From NCBI GenBank assembly GCA_964610985.1, contig CAZSZJ010000015.1, positions 1-30,398 of the forward strand: a DNA stretch of 30,398 bases. Direction: 5' to 3'. The stretch's first letter is position 1, and each line of letters starts with the position of its first letter. The stretch comes from JARIHD01 sp964610985 (lineage in GTDB: Bacteria; Patescibacteriota; Saccharimonadia; Saccharimonadales; UBA4665). Below, piece after piece: positions 23,386-29,906 of this stretch. Under the pieces are notes generated by a model that did not search any database, was not told where the DNA came from, and saw nothing but the letters and a program-made list of their open reading frames with translations. The translations under genes were made by a program, and so were the position numbers.

Positions 23386-24252
23386 ATGAATATGCAGACC
23401 CTGAAGCTCTACTATCGGCTGACCAAGCCAGGCATTATTTATGGCAACAGTTTGACAGTAATCGGTGGTTTTCTGTTTGCGTCGGGTGGACGTGTGGACT
23501 TTGCGCGCTTTCTGAGCGTCATAGTAGGCACAGCGCTGGTGATCGCCAGCGGTTGTGTTTGCAATAACTACATCGACCGCGGACTTGATAAAAAGATGGC
23601 TCGCACCAAAAAAAGGGCGCTGGTAACGGGCGCTGTTTCAAGCCGGAGTGCGCTGATATATTCTGCTGTTTTGGGTGTTTTCGGTGTGGCTGTTTTATAT
23701 CAGTTTACCAATACGCGCACAGCCGGTTTGGCCGTTTTTGCCTGGTTTATGTATGTGGTCGTGTATGGCATCGCCAAACGGCGCAGCGTATATGGCACAC
23801 TGGTTGGCAGTGTTTCCGGAGCGATGCCCGTGGTCATTGGATATAGTGCGAGCGCGGCGGCCCTGGACTCCGCCGTAACGTTGCTCTTCCTAATCATGGC
23901 GTTTTGGCAAATGCCGCATTTTTATGCCATTGCCATGTATCGCCGCGAAGATTACGCCGCGGCCGGGTTGCCTGTGCTATCCGTCAAGGCCAACCCCCTA
24001 AACAACAAAGTAAATATCATGGGTTACATCATACTGTTTATCGCCGCCAACTTTATGCTCTTTAGCGAGGGATATGCCGGCATTACGTACGGATTGGTCA
24101 TGATAACGCTTGGACTGGTATGGTTGTGGCGTGGCAAACAAGGCTTTAAGGGCAAAGACGATGTAACGTGGGCAAAGGGAATGTTCTTTTATTCACTTAT
24201 CGTGCTGCTGGGATTTGGCGCTTTATTATCTCTTAACCCATGGCTGCCGTAA
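23386..24252 (+). CDS. cyoE: protoheme IX farnesyltransferase (heme O synthase)
   Basis: A 288-aa UbiA-superfamily membrane enzyme that adds a farnesyl chain to heme B to give heme O, needed for the high-spin site of CyoB. Seen: LTKPGIIYGNSLTVIGGF at the N-terminus, the Asp-rich first motif NNYIDRGLDKKMARTKKRAL, the second motif YRREDYAAAGLPVL preceded by FWQMPHFYAIAMY, and about eight hydrophobic helices. Length is normal. It is separated from cyoABCD and transcribed in the opposite direction, whereas in E. coli all five genes are collinear. The start is either 23386 or 23392 (residue 3). Confidence 0.92.
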   Translation: MNMQTLKLYYRLTKPGIIYGNSLTVIGGFLFASGGRVDFARFLSVIVGTALVIASGCVCNNYIDRGLDKKMARTKKRALVTGAVSSRSALIYSAVLGVFGVAVLYQFTNTRTAGLAVFAWFMYVVVYGIAKRRSVYGTLVGSVSGAMPVVIGYSASAAALDSAVTLLFLIMAFWQMPHFYAIAMYRREDYAAAGLPVLSVKANPLNNKVNIMGYIILFIAANFMLFSEGYAGITYGLVMITLGLVWLWRGKQGFKGKDDVTWAKGMFFYSLIVLLGFGALLSLNPWLP

Positions 24253-24253
24253 G

Positions 24254-24262
24254 TGATATAAT
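24254..24262 (+). promoter_or_regulatory. extended -10 promoter, leaderless start for 24270 gene
   Basis: TGaTATAAT starts two bases after the cyoE stop codon and ends 7 nt before the ATG at 24270. Confidence 0.6.
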
Positions 24263-24269
24263 AGTGCTT

Positions 24270-24536
24270 ATGATGTTACTACTCCATATTTCTGTCGCAC
24301 TAACCAGCGTTGGCCTGACAACCTACGTTTTCTTTAATCCTAGTAGAGGCGTGCTGCGCGGGGCTTATGGGCTTATGGGGGCGACGCTCGCTACGGGCAC
24401 GGTGCTCGTTTTGAATAGTCCAGCGCATATGGTGCAAGCCTGTCTAACGGGTGTCGTATATACGGCAGGCGTAAGCTGCGGCCTAATCATGTCGCGGCGC
24501 AAATTGATTACACAGACCGCTAAGCTCAAAAAATAA
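24270..24536 (+). CDS. small membrane protein, 88 aa
   Basis: A hydrophobic protein with two or three membrane helices (MLLLHISVALTSVGLTTYVFF; YGLMGATLATGTVLVL; VVYTAGVSCGLIM) and a basic C-terminal tail (SRRKLITQTAKLKK), probably cytosolic. The frame extends back to ATG 24240 inside cyoE, but a perfect extended -10 box between 24254 and 24262 makes ATG 24270 the likely start. No family is recognised. It lies between cyoE and the lasso-peptide locus, so a role in oxidase maturation, or as membrane partner or immunity factor for the peptide, can both be proposed; neither is supported beyond position. Confidence 0.65.
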   Translation: MMLLLHISVALTSVGLTTYVFFNPSRGVLRGAYGLMGATLATGTVLVLNSPAHMVQACLTGVVYTAGVSCGLIMSRRKLITQTAKLKK

Positions 24537-24563
24537 CAGATCTCCCAAAAGCGTTTAACCTTT

Positions 24564-24593
24564 TTGACAATTTAGACTATTATTCGGTAGAAT
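24564..24593 (+). promoter_or_regulatory. lasso locus promoter TTGACA-N18-TAGAAT
   Basis: A consensus TTGACA (24564-24569), 18-nt spacer and TAGAAT (24588-24593). A transcription start near 24600 gives a leader of about 22 nt with a strong Shine-Dalgarno. Confidence 0.7.
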
Positions 24594-24604
24594 AATAGTC
24601 TAAA
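24571..24604. repeat. 15-bp perfect inverted repeat over the lasso -10 box (candidate operator)
   Basis: TTTAGACTATTATTC (24571-24585), a 4-nt spacer GGTA, and its exact reverse complement (24590-24604). It spans spacer, -10 box and predicted transcription start. There is no T-run on either strand, so it is not an intrinsic terminator. The predicted mRNA starts near its right end, which favours a DNA-level operator for a dimeric repressor over an RNA hairpin. Confidence 0.75.
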
Positions 24605-24609
24605 AAGTT

Positions 24610-24616
24610 AAGGGGG
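24610..24616 (+). promoter_or_regulatory. strong Shine-Dalgarno of the lasso precursor gene
   Basis: AAGGGGG ends 5 nt before the ATG at 24622. Most first genes in the window lack any Shine-Dalgarno; here the surrounding TAAGGGGGATT is identical to that of the 48-aa peptide gene (23100-23110). Confidence 0.75.
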
Positions 24617-24621
24617 ATTTA

Positions 24622-24798
24622 ATGAACCATAACAAACTTGGATCAGCAGAAACGCCCGCCATTATACCCGTATTAGCCCTGGGTGAACTGGCCGTTGGCT
24701 ATGAAGCACCCATAATAGCCGAAGTAGGCGAGGTTAATGATACTCTGGGCGGCACCAAATATAACTGGGATGGCCCAAATCAAAGCCTAATGAATTAG
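24622..24798 (+). CDS. lasso peptide precursor (A protein)
   Basis: A 58-aa precursor peptide. The leader has the recognition motif that RRE domains of lasso systems bind: Tyr27-x-x-Pro30 (YEAP), Ile32, Gly36 and Thr41 at the position two before the cleavage site. This is the family pattern YxxPx(L/I)xxxGxxxxT. Cleavage after Leu42 would free a 16-residue core, GGTKYNWDGPNQSLMN, with Gly1 as the free amine and Asp8 as the only acidic residue, so the ring must be an 8-residue Gly1-Asp8 macrolactam with an 8-residue loop and tail. By hand sum, the cyclised core has a monoisotopic mass of about 1762.77 Da. The first 26 residues, rich in Pro, Ala and Leu, extend the leader beyond the usual motif. 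The processing gene follows 13 nt later. Confidence 0.92.
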   Translation: MNHNKLGSAETPAIIPVLALGELAVGYEAPIIAEVGEVNDTLGGTKYNWDGPNQSLMN

Positions 24799-24811
24799 CC
24801 CAGCCGAGAGC

Positions 24812-27481
24812 ATGCACTTCATAGATAAGGAGCCTTGGGCGGTGGGCCTAACTCCATTCCAGGGCTCTTTTTTTGATACAGATCCATCATCCGGACGCTC
24901 CATAAAGCCTGACACGCCAGAGCTTCAAAAAAGTAGCCAGCAATCCGAAGAGCTTCGTACCTTCCAGACTGAATCTGGTCGTATCGCTGTAGTCGGACAG
25001 TGCTTTGCGAGTGACGCAGCCATCCTGGAAGGTTTGAGGAAAGTAGCCAGCGACGGTAAGGCCGAAGCGCTTACCCAATGGCCGGGCAGCTACAGTACAG
25101 TAGTGATTCAGCCAAATAAGGTTACTGCAACTTCAGATATATCCGGCAGATATCCTTTATACTATCAGTCAAATACTGAACGCATCGCAATAGGCACACA
25201 TGCATCACTCATAGGTAGTGCCGACGGTAGATCTGCAGACAGCGTAACGCTTGCCGCCCAAATCGCTTGCCCAGGCATAACAGAACTGGCCTTTGACCGA
25301 TCGGCATACCGCGGCACAAACTGTTTACAGCCAGCCCATATTCTGCAAGCAAACCGTGGTTTTTTACAAACATCAAGATACGAGTGGGGCGAGCCTGACC
25401 AGGGCACTGACCTTACCGAGACCTCTAAATACTTGGCGCACGTTATTCGGCAAGCAGTTCAATATCGCATCGACCTTGGCGGTAAGCTCTCTTTTGACTT
25501 TAGCGGAGGTATGGATTCAACATCGCTAGCTTTTTTAGCAATGCAACATGGCCATAGCCCGGATCTATTCACTTCTCACCATCCACGTTTTCCAACAGAC
25601 GACCTCGGCCACGTAAAAGCATTCCTTGACATGCCCGAAAGCAAGCGTGCCAATCCACGCTGGCACGAATTTTTCATAACAGATGAGGAGGGTGCATTTG
25701 CTGGCCTGACCGACCTACATGTCACCGACGAACCTGATGCTACGATATTCGCTCGGGCACATTTAAAAGCCTACTATCGGCACATTCGCAGCAAGGGCGG
25801 GGAAATTCATATAACAGGTGACGGCGGCGATGCGATCGCAGACATGGGGCAGGAGTTTCTGGCCAGCCTTTTAGCGGCCAAAGGCCTAACGAATCCATTG
25901 CAAACATATAGGATGGCTTGTGATATTGGTCGGATCAAAAAAGTAGCACCCATTGATCTCCTTCGGCAAGCATACAATATAGCCCGCGTCGGCCTCGGGG
26001 AAAGTTATGCACGTGTGGCAGGAATGCTCCAGAAGCCCCAGGACTTTCACTTTGAAAACCGTGCCTGGCTGGGCATCAGCCAGGGAGCCCTTTGGCTCAC
26101 GACCGCTGCCAGAAAAGAGCTAGCCGATCACACGCTTGCCTTTGCGGACAGCCTCAAAGATATTGACATTAAAGATAAGGCCAACTATACCGCCCTGCAA
26201 GGCATCCAAAGCCTGGGCAAAGGCAAGCGTCTATCGGCGCAGTATTCAGATGGCCTAATCCTCCACGCGCCCTATCTTGATGGGAATGTGGTGAAAGCCG
26301 CTCTGTCCCTGGCGAGCCATGAAAGGTGCAGTCCCCATGTCTTTAAAAAGATCCTTGCCGAAGCACTGAAGGGTCTGGTTCCTGGTCCCGTTCTCACTCG
26401 GCAGTCAAAGGGCAATTATACCGCCTGGGGCAACGACTGCACACGCCGGGCGCTACCCGATTTCCAAAGGCTACTCAACAACTCTCGACTTGCGGACCTT
26501 GGTATTATTGAGCCTTCAAGGGTACATGATGCCTTAATGGCGATTGCCGAAGGTAGGCCAGTTCCCATCGCACCTCTCAGCGCCTTTGCCGGAGCCGAGA
26601 GTTGGCTGCGGAGCCTTGATACTTCACCGGCTCCAAAGAAAGCAGATGCTGCGATAACCATTCAGGGACAAAACCAAAGAATCACCCAAGAAGAGCAACC
26701 ATTATCATGGCAACCGGACCCCGCCACTCCATATGGAATTACTCCTAATGTGCTTTTCGCACAACTTCCAAGTGGCGGAATACTTTTAAATCCCGTGACC
26801 GATACATACCACAGACTCAATGCCACCGGGGCGGCAATGGCCGCAGTAGTTTCTCGGAGTGCAGACATCCAAACAGCACTCCAAGCCTTGGGACAAGTTT
26901 TTCCAAATGTAGACCCGGACAGGCTTCGCAGCGATGCCCTTAATTTTACCAGCGAGCTTTTCAGCAAAGGCTTATTAAGCGAAGGGGGCGGCGAGCTAGG
27001 ACTGCGGAAACTACCCCAGAACGCCCCTCACATCATTACCGATAACCGGATCCATGAAGCTTTGGTTTATAAAATACCACAAGGTGAGCGCCTCGTTGCT
27101 ATGAGTGCATTTGTGTTAAGCGCTGTCCTACGGCATAAGAAACCAATCTCGCACACTACCGACCTGCTAAGTTTGCTGCAAGAAAAGTGGTGCATCAAAA
27201 ATGCAAGTCTCGCTGAGGCAACTCAAACACTGGCAGCCGTACATAAAATGAGCGAATTACATCCGGGCAGGGTAGCCTGCCTGGAACTATCGGTAGCCGC
27301 CGCACTAGCCTCGACCATTCTCAGACGACGAGTTAACCTAAACTTTGGTGTTGCCGTTGATCCTAATCGTTTCCATGCTTGGATATCAACTCTCGATGGT
27401 GAACCTGTTTTGTTGCCGGAAGACGATGATCCAAAGATCTACACCATGGCACAGCCTATCAAACCCCGAAATAGCCGCTAA
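24812..27481 (+). CDS. fused lasso peptide cyclase-RRE-leader peptidase (C-B1-B2 fusion)
   Basis: An 889-aa protein holding all known lasso maturation activities. Residues about 1-180 are an amidotransferase-like domain without the N-terminal Cys nucleophile (residue 2 is His), as in lasso cyclases. Residues about 200-600 are the asparagine-synthetase-like ATP-dependent cyclase, with the PP-loop SGGMDS (231-236) and GDGGD (336-340). Residues about 640-722 are a PqqD-like RRE (PYGITPNVLFAQL, LLNPVTDTYHRLNATGAAMA, LFSKGLLS). Residues about 730-889 are the transglutaminase-like peptidase with Cys823 (ACLELSVA), His855 (FHAW) and Asp862 (LDGEP). In characterised loci C, B1 and B2 are two or three proteins. 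The ATG lies 13 nt after the precursor stop, with GAGAG before it. Its stop interlocks with the convergent FAD gene. Confidence 0.92.
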   Translation: MHFIDKEPWAVGLTPFQGSFFDTDPSSGRSIKPDTPELQKSSQQSEELRTFQTESGRIAVVGQCFASDAAILEGLRKVASDGKAEALTQWPGSYSTVVIQPNKVTATSDISGRYPLYYQSNTERIAIGTHASLIGSADGRSADSVTLAAQIACPGITELAFDRSAYRGTNCLQPAHILQANRGFLQTSRYEWGEPDQGTDLTETSKYLAHVIRQAVQYRIDLGGKLSFDFSGGMDSTSLAFLAMQHGHSPDLFTSHHPRFPTDDLGHVKAFLDMPESKRANPRWHEFFITDEEGAFAGLTDLHVTDEPDATIFARAHLKAYYRHIRSKGGEIHITGDGGDAIADMGQEFLASLLAAKGLTNPLQTYRMACDIGRIKKVAPIDLLRQAYNIARVGLGESYARVAGMLQKPQDFHFENRAWLGISQGALWLTTAARKELADHTLAFADSLKDIDIKDKANYTALQGIQSLGKGKRLSAQYSDGLILHAPYLDGNVVKAALSLASHERCSPHVFKKILAEALKGLVPGPVLTRQSKGNYTAWGNDCTRRALPDFQRLLNNSRLADLGIIEPSRVHDALMAIAEGRPVPIAPLSAFAGAESWLRSLDTSPAPKKADAAITIQGQNQRITQEEQPLSWQPDPATPYGITPNVLFAQLPSGGILLNPVTDTYHRLNATGAAMAAVVSRSADIQTALQALGQVFPNVDPDRLRSDALNFTSELFSKGLLSEGGGELGLRKLPQNAPHIITDNRIHEALVYKIPQGERLVAMSAFVLSAVLRHKKPISHTTDLLSLLQEKWCIKNASLAEATQTLAAVHKMSELHPGRVACLELSVAAALASTILRRRVNLNFGVAVDPNRFHAWISTLDGEPVLLPEDDDPKIYTMAQPIKPRNSR

Positions 27482-29127
27482 AAATGGTCGCGGATATGTT
27501 TGTAGCTGTAGCCCCAATCGGCGTCGGACTTTTTGTGCGGATTAAAGATATTTTGCGGGTCAAAAATGTGCTTGGCTTGGCGGAAGATAAACAAAATGTC
27601 TTCGCCAAATTGTTCTTTGAGCCACGGACCACGCACCAGGCCGTCATTGTGCTCGCCGGATAGCGAACCTTTGTAATGCAGTACCAAATCGTCCACTTCT
27701 TCCATGGCGGGCAGGATTTTGGCTTTTTCGGCCGGGTCTTCGATCTTCATCAGCGGAATAATGTGGAAGTTGCCGTCGCCCATGTGGCCCGCGATGGTCG
27801 CATTGAGTTTGTACTTTTTGATAATGGCACGGAGGCGAGGCAAAAACTCGCGCAAATGCGGCGGGTTGACCACCAGGTCGTCAATGAAGGGTGCAGTGTG
27901 CTTGTCTTTGACCTTGCTGCGCAAAAGATTAAAGCTTTGGCGGCGCATAATCCAAAACTTTTGGCTTTTGGCAGCGGTTTCGTCGCGTTCCATAGCCATA
28001 CCGTAGGGCTTTAGATCAGTACGCAAAGCGTCAATCTTTTGGTTTACCTCTTCTTGGGTGTTGCCGTTAAATTCGACCATCAGGATCAGCTTGGGAATAC
28101 CTCGCAGCAGCATGAGGCCATCAGGAATCAGGCTAAACATCAGCTTTATCAGTCCCCAAGTGCCGAGATATTTGCGGAATGATGGCATAAAGCGAATAGA
28201 GAGGTACAGTGTGGCGTCATCGAATGATTCGAAGGTTGCCGGTTTGTGTGTCAGTACTTTGTTGATCACTTCGCCAAGTGGCGTAATGTCGGTCATAAAG
28301 CTTACCAGCAGGCCAGAATAAGGCCGCACCGGAACCAGCCGGAATTTAATATCAGTCACGAATCCAAGCGTACCCTGCGACCCCACGATTAATTTGGTCA
28401 GGTCAAAAATGCCCGTGTCGCGGTCCCAAACGTCCCATAGGTTGTAGCCCATGGAATTTTTGCTGACGTTCGGCTTGGCGGCCTTGATAGCGTCATAATG
28501 TTCTTCGATCAGGTCAAATAAATGCTTATAAATATTGCCTTCGTAGTCGCCCTGGGCCATTTTTTTGACGAGTTCAGGCTTTTTGAGCGGGCGCAAGGCA
28601 TACTCTTTGCCATCGGCAAATACGACGCGCAGTTCGTTCACAAAATTGATGGTTTTGCCGTATTCCAGCGACTTTTCGCCGCCTGAATTATTGGCTACCA
28701 TGCCACCGATTGTACAGAGGTCACGCGAGGCAGGGTAGGAGGGCATGAGCGCTTTGTATTCGAGGGTCGCTTTTTCGAAATCGCGGTAAAAGACGCCGGG
28801 CTGGGCGTGCGCTTCGCCGGCATTAGCGTCGATAATCTTGGTAAAGTGCTTATTAAAATCTACGATAACCGATTCATTGATGGCACCGCCGGACATATCC
28901 GTACCGGCCGACCGCGCCGTCACCGACAGCTCCGGCATTTTGGCCTTGATTTTTGCCGTCAAGGCCACCAAACGCTGCACATCATCGCTATCTTTGGGAC
29001 ACACAATCAGTTGCGGCCGTACTTCGAACAGGCTGGCGTCGTGACTATAAAACTCCCTGCTGGTTGCATCATCAAGTATTTCGCCGGCAAAACCGGCCTT
29101 TTGCAAGGCTTTTTTAAAGTCGTCCAT
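27478..29127 (-). CDS. FAD-linked oxidase, GlcD / D-lactate dehydrogenase type
   Basis: A 549-aa flavoprotein of the FAD_binding_4 plus FAD-oxidase_C family. Seen: PQLIVCPKDSDDVQRLVAL, the FAD pyrophosphate-binding ARSAGTDMSGGAI, YPASRDLCTIGGMVANNSGGEKSLEYG, VGSQGTLGFVTDIKFRLV, and the C-terminal catalytic region with AGHMGDGNFHIIPLM and SGEHNDGLVRGPWL. Such enzymes oxidise D-lactate, glycolate or other 2-hydroxyacids and often pass electrons to quinones. Next to a quinol oxidase cluster it is a good candidate to feed that oxidase; this is an inference from context. No Fe-S CCG domain is fused. No clear -10 box at the usual close distance was seen. Substrate identity is not decided by sequence. 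Confidence 0.88.
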   Translation of the reverse strand: MDDFKKALQKAGFAGEILDDATSREFYSHDASLFEVRPQLIVCPKDSDDVQRLVALTAKIKAKMPELSVTARSAGTDMSGGAINESVIVDFNKHFTKIIDANAGEAHAQPGVFYRDFEKATLEYKALMPSYPASRDLCTIGGMVANNSGGEKSLEYGKTINFVNELRVVFADGKEYALRPLKKPELVKKMAQGDYEGNIYKHLFDLIEEHYDAIKAAKPNVSKNSMGYNLWDVWDRDTGIFDLTKLIVGSQGTLGFVTDIKFRLVPVRPYSGLLVSFMTDITPLGEVINKVLTHKPATFESFDDATLYLSIRFMPSFRKYLGTWGLIKLMFSLIPDGLMLLRGIPKLILMVEFNGNTQEEVNQKIDALRTDLKPYGMAMERDETAAKSQKFWIMRRQSFNLLRSKVKDKHTAPFIDDLVVNPPHLREFLPRLRAIIKKYKLNATIAGHMGDGNFHIIPLMKIEDPAEKAKILPAMEEVDDLVLHYKGSLSGEHNDGLVRGPWLKEQFGEDILFIFRQAKHIFDPQNIFNPHKKSDADWGYSYKHIRDHF

Positions 29128-29271
29128 AAAATAAGCTTAATCGGAATAATCATATACCGCAAGCTACATGTGCTATAGTAGGGACTTGTTGTTTTCGCAG
29201 GGCGCATTTAAATGGTCTGCGACAAATATCACAGGTGTAATCTAGAGAATGTGTGAGATAATATACATATT

Positions 29272-29895
29272 ATGAGTGAGCGAGTCCGAAGTACTGTTTT
29301 AGCGTCACTAGCTGGAAGCAAGCGAATCATCGTAGCGGCTTGTGCGGCTATTGCTATGTTTTTGGGCGCAGTGAGTGCCGGGGCTTCAGTTTTTGTATAC
29401 GACAATCCGGGATCACGCCAAACCGATTTGAGCGCCGTTTTTAACCCAACCAGCGTCGATGATCCCCAAAAGAAGTCTCCCGCCAAAGACACCAGTACCG
29501 ATAATCTCAGCAAACAGAGCACCTTCCAAGGTGAACCAGTAACATCAAAAACACCCCTGTACACCGCCACTCCGCCAGCGTCCCAGACCAAAAAGAACCT
29601 CGTTGCCGAAGTGCTCCGCGGAGCAACCAACTCCGCAATCTTCCAGACCCAGGCCGACCTTTTGGACAAACTTCAGGGCAAGACTACCGAAACACTTGGC
29701 GGCATCACTCCTCCGATCGACATTCCTGGTTTAAACCTACCGGCGTCCTCGTTGCCGCTCATCACCGACCCCACCACTGATGACGGCGAGCAAACGACAC
29801 CTCCGGCCGACAATGAAACACCCCCGGCCGAAAATCCAACCGACAGCACAGCTCATCCCCTCAGCGTTCCGCCGATTACCAACCCAGAAAACTAA
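29272..29895 (+). CDS. exported Pro/Thr-rich protein
   Basis: A 207-aa protein. A basic N-terminus (SERVRSTVLASLAGSKR) and a hydrophobic segment (IIVAACAAIAMFLGAVSAGASVFV, about residues 19-42) form a signal peptide or an anchor; SAGA is a possible cleavage site. The mature part is low in complexity, with long Thr/Pro/Ser/Asp-rich stretches, particularly a repeated acidic Pro region (DDGEQTTPPADNETPPAENP) typical of cell-surface linkers. No Cys is present after the membrane segment. A GATAAT (29257-29262) preceded by TGa ends 9 nt before the ATG. The next gene starts 11 nt after its stop, so the two are co-transcribed. Function unknown. Confidence 0.7.
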   Translation: MSERVRSTVLASLAGSKRIIVAACAAIAMFLGAVSAGASVFVYDNPGSRQTDLSAVFNPTSVDDPQKKSPAKDTSTDNLSKQSTFQGEPVTSKTPLYTATPPASQTKKNLVAEVLRGATNSAIFQTQADLLDKLQGKTTETLGGITPPIDIPGLNLPASSLPLITDPTTDDGEQTTPPADNETPPAENPTDSTAHPLSVPPITNPEN

Positions 29896-29906
29896 GCGAA
29901 CCCCGC

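Noticed and set aside
24571..24604. The lasso palindrome as an intrinsic terminator for the upstream gene.
   Set aside because: No U-rich tract follows it on either strand and it overlaps a consensus promoter.
24812..26640. Ordinary glutamine-hydrolysing asparagine synthetase AsnB.
   Set aside because: Residue 2 is His rather than the essential Cys, and the protein continues into RRE and peptidase domains directly after a lasso-type precursor.
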